Origin: Streptomyces sp. SID9727 | GTDB taxonomy: Bacteria; Actinomycetota; Actinomycetes; Streptomycetales; Streptomycetaceae | Assembly (NCBI RefSeq): GCF_010550605.1 | Contig: NZ_JAAGNI010000435.1 | Location: forward strand, 117,859-181,858 | Direction: 5' to 3' | DNA: 64,000 bases | Part shown: piece by piece, positions 36,966-46,404 of the stretch | Layout of the letters: the number at the start of each line of letters is the position of its first letter | Position numbering within the stretch: the first letter of the stretch is position 1 | Position numbers and translations under genes: made by a program | Notes under the pieces: generated by a model | What the model saw: the letters and a program-made list of their open reading frames with translations, nothing else | What the model was told of the DNA's origin: nothing | The model's database searches: none

Positions 36966-38600
36966 GTGAACAGCAGACTGCTCGGTGCCGCAGCCGTCCT
37001 CACCGTGCTCATCACGCTGGGCTCCGCGCCCACTCCGGCCGCGTCGCAGCCGGGGGAAGACCGGGCGGCAGCCGGGCCGACGCGGGGGAAGGGGCTGCCG
37101 CTCGGTGCGCCGGGGCTGACCGAGACCCGCATCACTCGCACCCTCCAGCCCGGCGTGACCCTCACCCGGATCGTGCGCGGCGCCGACACGGCCGCGCTCC
37201 CGTGGACCGTCGAAGTCTCCATCCCCGGCGGCGCCGCCTCTCCGGACCCCGACGCGCCCCCGGCCGTCATCAGGGACACCGCCAGTGCCCGCGAACTGAC
37301 GGCCACGTTGCGCTCCGAGGGCTTCGACGCCCGCACGGAGCAGGTCCGCGCCCCCGCCGTCGCCGACCACCCCGGCGGCACCCTCGGCAGCCGTGTCCGC
37401 GTCGGCACGTACGACACCGAGGCCGCCGCGAACACCGCACGCACCCGACTGCGGACTGCCGGACACACCGGTACCGCCGTCTACACCGGCTGGGACGGCG
37501 CCAGCAACGACAAGGGGCGCTGGCGGATCGACGTCCTGACCATCGACCCCCGGACCTTTGACGGCTCCCTGACCGCCTCCTACGGGCCGGATCTGGAGCG
37601 CCGCGAGACGACCAGCGCACTCGCCGCCGCCCAAGGCGCGAGTGCTGCCGTCAACGCCGGGTTCTTCGTCCTCGATCCCCGCTCCGGCGCCCCCGGCGAC
37701 CCCGCAGGCGTCGGCGTCTACGACGGCCGCCTGCTGAGCGAGGCCGTCAACGGCCGCCCTGCACTCGTCGTCCGCGACGACGGCAGCGGTAGTCACGTCA
37801 CCCGCCTCACCTGGAAGGGCACCGTCACCGGCCACGGCACCGTGCGCCCCCTCGACGGCGTCAACCGCGTCCCCGGCCTGATCCGCAACTGCGGCGGCAC
37901 CGCTGACGACCGGCCCACCGGCCGCCCCCTGCACGACACCACGTGCACCGACCCCGCCGAACTCATCGCCTTCACACCGCAGTTCGGCGTGTCGACCCCG
38001 CACGGCGAGGGCCTCGAAGCGATCCTGGACCACACGGGACGGGTACGGGAGCTGCGCTCACCGCGCGGCGGCGCCCTGCCGAAGGGCGGCAGTTCCGTTC
38101 AGGCCACGGGCGATGCCGTCACCGACCTCACGGTGTTCGCCCATGTCGGCGAACGGCTCCACATACGCGGCACGCTCCGGGACGGCGACGGGCGGCCGTA
38201 TGCTCCCTCGCGGCGCACTGACGTCGTCAACGGCGGGCCCGAACTCGTCCGTGACGGCCGCGTCCACATCACCGCCGCCACCGACGGCATGGTCCAGCCA
38301 GGCAACCCGAGCTTCGACTACGGCTGGGTCCTCAAGCGCAACCCGCGTACCCTCGCGGGCGTCGACGCCGCCGGACGTACCGTCCTCGTCACCGCCGACG
38401 GCCGCAGCACCGAATCCCTCGGCCTGAGCATCCCCGAAAGCGCCGCAGTCGCCCGCTCCCTGGGCCTGCGCGAGGCCGTCAACCTCGACGGCGGTGGCTC
38501 CACGACCATGGTCGTGGACGGTCAGGTTGTCAACCGTCCCTCCGACGCGAGCGGCGAACGCCCGGTCGGAGACGCCCTGCTGGTCCTGCCCAAGCGATAG
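36966..38600 (+). CDS. Exported phosphodiester glycosidase family protein
   Basis: A 544-residue protein. The start VNSRLLGAAAVLTVLITLGSAPTPAAS is a Sec signal peptide. A middle region (VGTYDTEAAANTARTRLRTAG) looks SPOR-like. The C-terminal NAGPA domain shows AAVNAGFFVLD, DVVNGGPELVRDG, and AVNLDGGGSTTMVVDGQVVN, typical of phosphodiester glycosidases related to the mannose-6-phosphate uncovering enzyme. It likely acts outside the cell on wall or teichoic-acid glycans. GTG 36966 follows CAGGGGG. No operon partner is evident. Confidence 0.88.
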   Translation: MNSRLLGAAAVLTVLITLGSAPTPAASQPGEDRAAAGPTRGKGLPLGAPGLTETRITRTLQPGVTLTRIVRGADTAALPWTVEVSIPGGAASPDPDAPPAVIRDTASARELTATLRSEGFDARTEQVRAPAVADHPGGTLGSRVRVGTYDTEAAANTARTRLRTAGHTGTAVYTGWDGASNDKGRWRIDVLTIDPRTFDGSLTASYGPDLERRETTSALAAAQGASAAVNAGFFVLDPRSGAPGDPAGVGVYDGRLLSEAVNGRPALVVRDDGSGSHVTRLTWKGTVTGHGTVRPLDGVNRVPGLIRNCGGTADDRPTGRPLHDTTCTDPAELIAFTPQFGVSTPHGEGLEAILDHTGRVRELRSPRGGALPKGGSSVQATGDAVTDLTVFAHVGERLHIRGTLRDGDGRPYAPSRRTDVVNGGPELVRDGRVHITAATDGMVQPGNPSFDYGWVLKRNPRTLAGVDAAGRTVLVTADGRSTESLGLSIPESAAVARSLGLREAVNLDGGGSTTMVVDGQVVNRPSDASGERPVGDALLVLPKR

Positions 38601-38606
38601 GAGGCC

Positions 38607-38999
38607 GTGCTCGCGCTGCTGCGTCCGAAGCCGAACCCGTCCGAGCTCACCAGCGAGCCGGCCGACGTCCGCGCCGCCGCCCAGGCCGCCTTCGACGCGC
38701 CCGCCGGGCTGGGCACCATCGCCTCCTACGCGACCGAGGCAGCGCTGCCTGCAACTGGCACCTGGTTCACTCCCGGCAAGGGCGGCGCCCAGGCGGACAT
38801 CGTCATCACCGCGCCCGAGGACGGGGTGCCGCTGCTCTTCGTGGAGATCGACAACTGCTTCGAGTCCGCTCAGGTCCCCGCCGCGAAGAGCGACAAGTAC
38901 ATGCGCTTCTGCCAGCGCAAGGTGAAGGGCGTCGACGGCAAAGAGCGGCCGATGTGGCGCACCGGCTGGCGGGTGCCCGACGGCCGCCACGGTCAAGAT
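38607..38999 (+). pseudogene. Replication-relaxation family protein fragment
   Basis: Codons from 38607 give PAGLGTIASYATEAALPATGTWFTPG, then ADIVITAPEDGVPLLFVEIDN, KYMRFCQRKVK and ERPMWRTGW, matching the C-terminal part of replication-relaxation proteins found on actinomycete plasmids and integrative elements. The N-terminal winged-helix part is missing and homology stops near 38980, so this is a relic of an integrated element. A weaker IS5-type transposase-like piece (IAAWQKDEVFDQLNGLLRRLV) occurs on the minus strand near 39165-39251. Confidence 0.6.
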
Positions 39000-39477
39000 C
39001 GGCATCAACTGGAGCGGGCCGCGCCTGGTCGGCTGGAGCGGTCAGGCCGGCGCCGGCAGCGGGCTGCTGCGGGACGGGCGTGGGGGCCGTGCTGCGCGAC
39101 CAGCGCGACGTGTTGGGTCCCCCTACCTCGCAGGCCGGAGGCGCTCGGCTCGGCGTCACGGCCTTCGGCATTCGGCTTTCCGGACCAGGCGTCGCAGGAG
39201 GCCGTTGAGCTGGTCGAAGACCTCGTCCTTCTGCCAGGCGGCGATCGGCATATCCGAGCCTCCTTCCGCGGCCGCCGGTGAAGCGATGGAAGCGATGTCG
39301 CCACAACAGTCACGCCAAGGCCCGGTGTGTCAGCGGGCAGGCCATGGCCGTCCTGAAGGGCTGGCGCCTCCTGTGGAGAATCCGCTGCAGTACCAACCGG
39401 ATCACCGACCTCGTCACGGCTGCACCTGCCCTTCACCACGCCTCAACATGAGGGTGGAAAGCTCAGTGCCCGTCCAC

Positions 39478-39508
39478 TTGCCCTCAACCGTGGTTGAAGT
39501 GATGGGGT
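39478..39508 (+). promoter_or_regulatory. MerR/SoxR-type promoter with 19-bp spacer
   Basis: TTGCCC (39478-39483) and TGGGGT (39503-39508) are 19 bp apart, the overlong spacing that MerR-family activators correct by DNA distortion. The spacer contains the dyad TCAACC-GT-GGTTGA (39484-39497). It lies 38 bp upstream of the MFS gene that is followed by soxR. Confidence 0.65.
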
Positions 39509-39546
39509 GCTCGCGACCTTTCGACCGAGGAAAGCGAGTAGCCCAC

Positions 39547-41028
39547 ATGGACGCCGTCACAGAAGCGATGACCTCTTCTCCTTCGCCGCAACGTCCGTCG
39601 CCCCTGACGCTCCCCGTGGTACTGACGGGTGTCGTCCTGGTCGCCATGTCCATCTCCGGGACTGCGGTGGCACTACCCAGCATGGGCCGGGAGCTGGACG
39701 CCTCCGGCTCGCCCCTGAACTGGGTCGTGGCCGGATACAACCTGGCCTTCGCGGCAATGACTCTCGTCGCGGGCTCGACTGCGGACCGGGTGGGGCGACG
39801 CAAAACGTTCGTTGCCTCGGCGGCCGTCTTCTCCTGCGGATTTCTGGTTACCGCGGTGAGTCCCTCGATCCTCTTCACCGACGTGGCGCGCATCGTCTCC
39901 GGTGCGGGCGGCGCCGGCATCATGGCCGCCGGAGGCGCGGTCCTCGCCGCCTCATACGAAGGAACCTCACGCAATCGCGCCTTCGCGTTCATGGGCACTA
40001 TGGCGGGAGTTGGCATCGCAGTCGGCCCCACCCTGTCCGGACTGCTGATCTCCGCGACAGGCTGGCGTGGGAGCTTCGTGGTCTTCACTGCCCTGGGCAC
40101 GCTGATCACAGCGGGCGCCACCCGGATGCACGAGTCCCGAGCCGCGACCGGACGAGCCGACTGGGCCGGCAGCATTCTCTTCATCGTCGCGCTCTGCCTC
40201 CTCATGTTCGCCCTCCTGGAGGCACCGTCCCTGGGCTGGACCGATGAGGTCGTCGTCGCTGCGGCCATCAGCGGGGTCATAGCGCTCGCCGTCTTCGGTG
40301 CTGTGCAGCGGCGCAGCGCCCACCCCGTCCTGGAGCCGGCTCTGCTCACCAACCGCGGCTTCATCGGATGGAGCTTGGCCACATTGACGACTTCGGTCGG
40401 GTTCCTCGGCGTTCTGGTCTTCCTGCCGACCTACCTCCAGGCGGCCGCGCACCTCGCACCGGCCGCCGCGGGCGCCGCAATGCTGCTCCTGACCGCCCCG
40501 GTCCTGGTCACGCCGTTGGCCGCGGTGGCACTGGTCAACAGGGGGGTCCCAGCACGCCGACTGGTCGTGCTCGCACTCGTGATGGTCACCCTGGGAAATC
40601 TCTCCCTCGTCACACTCAGCCCGGACAACACGCTTCTGGGCGCTACAGCTCCACTCCTGGCGATCGGGATCGGTATGGGCACGTCCTTCGGGGTCACCGA
40701 CGGACAGGCCATGGCTCTGGTACCGGCCGAGTCCGTCGGGATGGCCGCCGGCTTCCTCAACACGCTGCGCGGAGCTGCCGAGGCCATGGTCATCGCCGCG
40801 TTCGGGGCCGCGCTGCTCGGCTTTCTCGGCAGTCGTCTCGGCAGCGATGAGCGAGCGGCGGCGGTGAGCGCCGGGCAGCTCTCCGACACGGACCGGCACG
40901 CCGAACTCGCCGCCCTCACTTGGTCGTGGCGCATGACCCAGCTCGGTATCGGGCTGCTCTGTCTGCTGCTGACCCTCACGGTCATGGCACTCATCCGCCA
41001 CCATGGCCCGCGTCACCAGCACGCCTGA
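39547..41028 (+). CDS. MFS drug efflux transporter (DHA2 type)
   Basis: A 493-residue, about 14-segment transporter. Motif A reads GSTADRVGRRKTFV; motif C-like GVGIAVGPTLSGLL occurs in segment 5; and WVVAGYNLAFAAMTLVAG is the typical helix-2 region of EmrB/QacA exporters. It is probably a proton-driven pump for cationic or redox-active small molecules. A soxR-type gene follows 30 bp downstream and a MerR-type promoter precedes it, so the two form one redox-controlled transcription unit. Confidence 0.88.
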   Translation: MDAVTEAMTSSPSPQRPSPLTLPVVLTGVVLVAMSISGTAVALPSMGRELDASGSPLNWVVAGYNLAFAAMTLVAGSTADRVGRRKTFVASAAVFSCGFLVTAVSPSILFTDVARIVSGAGGAGIMAAGGAVLAASYEGTSRNRAFAFMGTMAGVGIAVGPTLSGLLISATGWRGSFVVFTALGTLITAGATRMHESRAATGRADWAGSILFIVALCLLMFALLEAPSLGWTDEVVVAAAISGVIALAVFGAVQRRSAHPVLEPALLTNRGFIGWSLATLTTSVGFLGVLVFLPTYLQAAAHLAPAAAGAAMLLLTAPVLVTPLAAVALVNRGVPARRLVVLALVMVTLGNLSLVTLSPDNTLLGATAPLLAIGIGMGTSFGVTDGQAMALVPAESVGMAAGFLNTLRGAAEAMVIAAFGAALLGFLGSRLGSDERAAAVSAGQLSDTDRHAELAALTWSWRMTQLGIGLLCLLLTLTVMALIRHHGPRHQHA

Positions 41029-41058
41029 ACCCAGCACCGCGAACGTCAGGAGACCGAT

Positions 41059-41517
41059 GTGCTCGTCGACCCGAACGACCTTCTCACGATCGGTGACGTC
41101 GTCCGGCGCACCGGCGTATCAGCATCCGCCCTGCACTTCTACGAACGCAAAGGCCTGATCTTCTCCGACCGGGACGGCACCAACCAACGTCGCTACCCCC
41201 GCCACATGCTCCGTCGCATCTCATTGATCGTTGTGGCCAAGCGCCTCGGCATCAGGCTCAGCGACGTAGCCTCGGTCTTCAATACACTGCCCAGCCACCA
41301 TGCGCCCACTCACAGGGACTGGCAACGCCTCTCGTCGGCGTGGAAGCAACGGCTGGAAGAGAGGCGTCGGGCGATCGAAGCTCTCGAGGCCGAACTGACC
41401 GGATGTATCGGATGCGGTTGCCTGTCCATGAAGGCGTGCCTGCTCCTCAACCCGGACGACGCGCTCAGCCCACAGGGACCTGGGCCCGTACGCCTTCAGA
41501 GTGCTGTTCGCGAGTGA
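41059..41517 (+). CDS. soxR: SoxR redox-sensing transcriptional activator
   Basis: A 152-residue MerR-family protein. The HTH (LTIGDVVRRTGVSASALHFYERKGLI) and dimerisation helix lead to the cluster motif CIGCGCLSMKAC, the C-x2-C-x-C-x5-C pattern that holds SoxR's [2Fe-2S] centre. Oxidation of that centre switches promoters with 19-20 bp spacers. In streptomycetes SoxR answers to redox-active metabolites such as actinorhodin and governs efflux and modifying enzymes. Start is GTG 41059 after CAGGAGA. It follows the MFS gene it probably controls. Confidence 0.92.
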   Translation: MLVDPNDLLTIGDVVRRTGVSASALHFYERKGLIFSDRDGTNQRRYPRHMLRRISLIVVAKRLGIRLSDVASVFNTLPSHHAPTHRDWQRLSSAWKQRLEERRRAIEALEAELTGCIGCGCLSMKACLLLNPDDALSPQGPGPVRLQSAVRE

Positions 41518-41929
41518 TGGTCCGTTTCGAGGCTGGGCGGGTACGGCAGCATGGTTGAAAGCGAGGATGGGCGGCCGGTGACAACAAGCGGGCCCACCGT
41601 GCCGAGGCTGAGGAGTCATCGTGGCGCATACTGGTGCCACAGCGGCACTCGGACCCGAAACCGTGTCACGGGATGGGACCGGGCGCTCTCTTCCTTCGTG
41701 GCCGCCTCCCGTGATCCAGCCGTCCTGTACTCCGATATCGCAACTGAAGGCAGCCTGGCTGCCGCGCTCCAGGCCACGGCGGTCAGGGACCGCCTCGCCG
41801 TCTCGTTCGAGGCCTCTGGATCCAATCCGCTGCTCCGTGCTTCGGCCACGAGTTCGGTTCCGCGTCGGGCGGCGCTGGCGATCAGTGCCTGGGCGGCCGA
41901 ACGTCGTTGGTCGATCCGCGGCTGCGAGA

Positions 41930-42015
41930 CTGGTGCGTCCAGGTCCATGCTCCCCTCGGAGACGAGGCACATCAACGCGATGGCCGTGAAGGTCTTGGAC
42001 ACCGATGCCGGGGGG
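41930..42015 (-). pseudogene. Serine beta-lactamase-like fragment
   Basis: The minus strand encodes PPASVSKTFTAIALMCLVSEG and SMDLDAPV, the S-x-x-K active-site region of class C beta-lactamase/esterase-type serine hydrolases. Nothing recognisable continues on either side, so only about 28 codons remain. Positions 41518-41929 show protein-like pieces (EGSLAAALQATAVRDRLAVSF) that I cannot place. Confidence 0.4.
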
Positions 42016-42119
42016 ACGTCGTCTTCTCGTCGACCGGCAGCGCCCCGCCGGGCCGCTGCCCCTGCGCCCGCTTTCGCGTCCGCACAGGAGCAGGGTCAGG
42101 AGAGAAGGTGACACCGACG

Positions 42120-42523
42120 CGCCTGAGCGGTGCACACATCCCCGTACGTCTGACCGTGCCCTGGCGGACAGGGCGTACACGTCGCGCGGAAACCGCCGCG
42201 ACCTGCGGCGACGCGGTATCCCGGACACGATCCCCGAGCGCCTCGACCAGCAAAGACATCGCAAGAACCGAGGCTCCCGAGGCGGTCGGCCCACCTGCGT
42301 CGACGGCGAGCGCTACAGGAAGCGCAGCACCGTCGAACGCACCATCAACCGCCTCAATGGCTTCCGGGCTGTCGCCACCCGCTACGAGAAACGCGCCTCC
42401 ATCTACCTCGGGACCATCACCCTCGCAGCCCTCGCCATCTGGCTCAGAACCCCATGGAATCGGCTCAACCCGCAGGGTCTTCTGCGCCGACAGGCTCTGC
42501 GGCGGCAGCCGAGTTGCCCCTAA
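42120..42523 (+). mobile_element. IS5 family transposase remnant (C-terminal)
   Basis: The plus-strand frame encodes DRAYTSRGNRRDLRRRGIPDTIPER, DQQRHRKNRGSRGGRPTCVD, and YRKRSTVERTINRLNGFRAVATRYEKRASIYLGTITLAALAIWLR (pieces), the C-terminal half of IS5-group transposases including the Glu of the E-R-x-I-N-R-L-K-x-x-R motif. The N-terminal DD part is gone. It lies 300 bp from the 3' end of the NLR-like gene. Confidence 0.8.
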
Positions 42524-42820
42524 GCGGCGATCACCCACTGTCGGAGTGACGTACTGAAACATCCGGCGCGCATCAGCAGCCAGTGATCGCCGATACGCGG
42601 GAATCACAACCGCTGCGCCGGGCCCCACCCATCTGGCGTCAGCACTTGCTGAAGCCGTCACAACGCCTCCGGGTAGCCTCAGCAACCACCACGGCCGGCC
42701 GACACACGGGGCCGACGCGGCAGATCCACACGGACCACGGGCCGCAGCTGTGCTTCGAGAAGCGTCACGCCGTCGACCGCTTCGACGAGGGGCCGCCTGC
42801 GGTGCTCGTCCCACGTGTGA

Positions 42821-45800
42821 TCACGGTCTCCGGCTGGAGCGGCGGAGCCAGTGGAGGATGGCGCGCAACCGGCGGCGGCGCGACGTCGGCTTCACCGGCG
42901 GAGGGGCGCCGGCGCCCGGGGGAGAGGTGCGCAGCCCAGCGACGGCCAAGTCTTCCGCGAGCAAGAGCTGCACGTCCAGGTCCAGCTGTTCCAGCTCCTC
43001 CACGGCCGTCCACAAGTCGATGGCGAAAGCCCGTGCCGTGAGGCGTTGGGCCGCCCCGGGACCGGCGGTACCGGCCAGGTGGGCCAGGATCCGGGATCGG
43101 ATCTCCGGGTGGGTGATCCGGTCCGCCAGCTTCTCCGCGCGTTCGGGGTGCCCCGTCCCGGCTGCTGCCCGGGCGAGCGCCGCGAGCAGTTCTTCGTTTC
43201 CGTGCGAGCTCGCCGCCGCAAGTGCCTCCTCGATCTCGGCGGCGAGCGCGGCAGCCCTTGCGTGATCCCCGGTCCAGGCGATGACCTCGGAAACCACCGC
43301 CAGGGTGCGTATCCGCACTGATGTTCCCTCGACGGGTCGGGCCAGTGCGGTCTCGCCGCCGAGGACCACGACGGCCTGCTCCTGGTTCGCCGTCCCGTTG
43401 ATCGTCTCGATGAGAGAGGCCAGCGTACGTTTCCTGTCGTGGGGGCCGCCGATGCCGCGGGCTGTCGCCTCGGCCTCGTCGACGAGCGCAGTGGCTCGGC
43501 CCAGATGGCCCCCGCGCGCGGCCGCCCGAGCCACCGCGGCCAGTGCCCGGGCCCTGAGTGCGAAGTCCTGGATCATGCGGGCGACGCGTTCGCACTGGTC
43601 GACGCCCCCGGCGTCGGCGACCGCCTCGGCCAGGGCGAGCACGCTCGACTCGTCCAGCTCGTCGCCGGCTTCGGCCATGCCGGCCACGAGCCAGTCCATC
43701 ACTTTGACCGCATCATCACGGTTACCCGATGCCTCGCTCGCACCGGCCAATGCGGCCAAGGCCAGGATCCGAGGACGCGTCGTCTCGATCGTGGCGATGA
43801 TCTCCACGGCCCGCTCCACGCCACCCGCGTCGAGGGCGGCCCTGGCGACGAGGGCCAGCGCGGCGTCGCGCCCTCCGCTGACCTCTTCGACGGAATGGGC
43901 GATGGTCTCGGCGCGATCCCAGTGCCCCGCGTTTGCCGCGGCTCTGGCCACAGCTCCTTGCGCGGCCCCCGCACGGGCGGGGTCGTGCAGCGTACCGGCG
44001 ATGGCCAAGGCCCAGTCGATGTCTCCGGATCGGGCCACCACACCGGCCAATGCCGCGAGTTCCACCTGGTGATGCACGGGGGAGCGGACGGCTCTGGCCA
44101 CATCCTGGGCCTCCGACACCAGGTCGTGGCCCCGTGAGTGGTCACCCGACCGCACGACCGCCTCGGCCACCGCGGCCAGTGCCCGCGCCCTGGACGCCGC
44201 GTCAGGGTTGTCCCGGGCCAGTGCCTCGGCGCGGTCGTGGTCACCCGCTCGGGCGACGGCGCCGGCGAGGACGGCCAGATCACCGTTCACCTGGAGCGCA
44301 GGGCGGCTGCCGGAACCGCCCACGAGTCCGTCGACGGCCTCCCTCGAGAGCTCGTCCGCACGATCGGAAGCCCCAGCGGCGGCCATCGCCTCGATCACCA
44401 TTGCCATCGGAAGCTGGAGCCACACACCGCTGACCGCGCGGGCCGCTGTTTCGGCCTCGGCAGCCGCCCGGTATGCGGAGGTCAGGTCGCCGCTGCGGGC
44501 CACCGTTCGTGCCAAGGCGGACAGGGCCCTCGCCCGCCGCTCGGGGTCGTCTATGGCGCGGGCCACCGCCAGGGCCTCGGCGTGCTCGCCGGCCGAGGCC
44601 AGTGCGGCGGCCAGATCGGCTTCGAGCCACGACCGACCGGTAGGGGCCTGCGGATCGTCCGCAAGCGCCCTGATCGCGCGTGCCAGTGCGGCGGCGCGCC
44701 GCCGATCACCGCCCGCGTCCGTCGCCATCAGGGCCCAGCACGACGCCCGGATAAAGACGTTGTCGATACGCTCGGCCGCTCGATCGGCAGCGTCGGCGAG
44801 CTCAGCGGCCCGGTGCACGTCCCCGTCCCTGGCCGCTGCCGCGGCGACCGCCGACAGTGCTCTGGCCCTCTCGTCCGGTTCGGTGATGCTCCGGGCGATC
44901 GACTCGGAGAGCTCCCGCTCGCCGGCTGCGGCCGTCTCTCTGGCGACCCCGGCAAGGGCCCTCGCCGAGCTTGCGCCCCGCATCGACTCGGCCAGTGCCC
45001 GGGCCCGGTCGACGCGACCGAGCAACACCCAGACGACGGGCACGTCCAGCGGCAACGAGGCGTTTCGCTCCGACAGGCGCATGCGGCACAGGGCGACCTT
45101 GGCCAGACCGGGCAGGTTCGGGCCCGCGGCGCCGAGGACGGCGTCCCGGGTCGCGGTGAGTTCCGCGAGGGCGGCGGCGTCCCCGCCGGTGGTGTCGAGG
45201 AGCCAGGCATGGCGGCCCGGGTCGAGCGCGAGGCTGAGCATTCTGGGGGTGTCGCCTTCCGCACGCAGACTGCGGAAGTATCCGGCCAACAGGTAGCCCG
45301 GGGTGTCCGCGCCCCAGCCCCGCGACCGGTGCCCGTCCACCCAGCCGTGCAGGCGCCGACGGTAATCGGCCAACCGGTCACCGGCAAGGAAGGACAGAGC
45401 CTCCTCCTGCAAGTCCTCGTGGGCCAGCAGGTAGACGTGCCCCGGCCGCTCCACCCCGCGCCGGCCCAGTACCGGGCGCTGCTGGAAGGTGCGTCCGGAC
45501 ACCGTGTCCAAGGTCTCCGTGATCATCCACGGATCGCGCGTGCCGGTGAGTTCAACCAGGTCCTGGACGGACAGACCGCCGCCGGCTGCCGCCAGCAGAC
45601 CCAGCAGGTCCTGCTCGGTGGGTGTGCCGATCAGCAGCCGTTTGAGCTCCCGTTTGGCGGCGTCACGGATGACCTCGGCGTCCGGCGACGGTTCCAGGAG
45701 GCGTACGGCATCGGACTCGCGCAGCGGGTGATGTCCAGGCACGTCGCCGGGCAGCGGTGGTGCGAGGCGCCCCGCCACGATGACGCGCATCCCCGCGGGA

Positions 45801-46393
45801 GGGCGGGCGGGCAGCAGGGCGGCGATGCTGTAGGCGTCGGGACCGGTGGTCACCCCTAGATCCTCGTCCAGCCCGTCCACCACCAGGACGAGCCGCGACC
45901 CCTGTTCCCGGCAGGCGGTGGCCGCGCTGTCGAGCAGCGCGAGCAGGTGCGCGGCGCGGGTCGCGTCGGTCAGGTGCGCGGGCACACGTCTGCCCAGGAG
46001 CGCCGCGAGCTGCTCCATGACGACGTCGATGAACGCCTCGCGGTCGCTCTGCCCCGCAAATCGAGCGGTGACGAAGAACGAGACGACGTGCACGCCCGCC
46101 GGTGGGTGCAGCACAAACCAGGACAGCAAGGCTGACTTGCCCGCCCACGCCTTGGCCCGCCACCACCGGTAGGCGCTGCCGCCGGGACGGGTGCAGAAAT
46201 CGGTCAGCTCGGCGAGTTCCGCCTCCCGGCCAAGGAGCCTTTCCGGTGCGATCGACCGGACTTGGTAGAGGTAGGCGGAACGGGCAGGCAGCGATTCGCC
46301 GCCCAGAATGTTGATCTGCAGGCCGTTGCCGATCTGCACCCCCGAAGCCCCCCGGGCGTCGATCGGCCGAGGGCGGCCGTCCCGGCTGTCCAC
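42821..46393 (-). CDS. STAND/NLR-like ATPase with N-terminal amyloid-type motif
   Basis: A 1190-residue protein. Residues 16-30 (ASGVQIGNGLQINIL) form a short G/Q/N motif. Residues 50-330 form a STAND P-loop ATPase: LLGREAELAEL, Walker A AKAWAGKS (80-87), Walker B LVLVVDGLDED (168-178) and VIVAGR. From about 420 to 1130 there are degenerate TPR-like helical repeats (ARALAAVARAAARGGHLGRA type) that would act as the sensor arm. GTG 46393 starts 11 bp after the stop of the small upstream protein, with AAGG 8 nt before it. I infer a ligand-sensing receptor that oligomerises with ATP and templates the partner's tail. A purely regulatory role is the alternative. Confidence 0.85.
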   Translation of the reverse strand: MDSRDGRPRPIDARGASGVQIGNGLQINILGGESLPARSAYLYQVRSIAPERLLGREAELAELTDFCTRPGGSAYRWWRAKAWAGKSALLSWFVLHPPAGVHVVSFFVTARFAGQSDREAFIDVVMEQLAALLGRRVPAHLTDATRAAHLLALLDSAATACREQGSRLVLVVDGLDEDLGVTTGPDAYSIAALLPARPPAGMRVIVAGRLAPPLPGDVPGHHPLRESDAVRLLEPSPDAEVIRDAAKRELKRLLIGTPTEQDLLGLLAAAGGGLSVQDLVELTGTRDPWMITETLDTVSGRTFQQRPVLGRRGVERPGHVYLLAHEDLQEEALSFLAGDRLADYRRRLHGWVDGHRSRGWGADTPGYLLAGYFRSLRAEGDTPRMLSLALDPGRHAWLLDTTGGDAAALAELTATRDAVLGAAGPNLPGLAKVALCRMRLSERNASLPLDVPVVWVLLGRVDRARALAESMRGASSARALAGVARETAAAGERELSESIARSITEPDERARALSAVAAAAARDGDVHRAAELADAADRAAERIDNVFIRASCWALMATDAGGDRRRAAALARAIRALADDPQAPTGRSWLEADLAAALASAGEHAEALAVARAIDDPERRARALSALARTVARSGDLTSAYRAAAEAETAARAVSGVWLQLPMAMVIEAMAAAGASDRADELSREAVDGLVGGSGSRPALQVNGDLAVLAGAVARAGDHDRAEALARDNPDAASRARALAAVAEAVVRSGDHSRGHDLVSEAQDVARAVRSPVHHQVELAALAGVVARSGDIDWALAIAGTLHDPARAGAAQGAVARAAANAGHWDRAETIAHSVEEVSGGRDAALALVARAALDAGGVERAVEIIATIETTRPRILALAALAGASEASGNRDDAVKVMDWLVAGMAEAGDELDESSVLALAEAVADAGGVDQCERVARMIQDFALRARALAAVARAAARGGHLGRATALVDEAEATARGIGGPHDRKRTLASLIETINGTANQEQAVVVLGGETALARPVEGTSVRIRTLAVVSEVIAWTGDHARAAALAAEIEEALAAASSHGNEELLAALARAAAGTGHPERAEKLADRITHPEIRSRILAHLAGTAGPGAAQRLTARAFAIDLWTAVEELEQLDLDVQLLLAEDLAVAGLRTSPPGAGAPPPVKPTSRRRRLRAILHWLRRSSRRP

Positions 46394-46404
46394 CAGCGAT
46401 GCCT

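Noticed and set aside
44138..45859. 573-codon plus-strand frame opposite the NLR-like gene
   Set aside because: The minus strand has Walker motifs and repeats; the plus frame has none.
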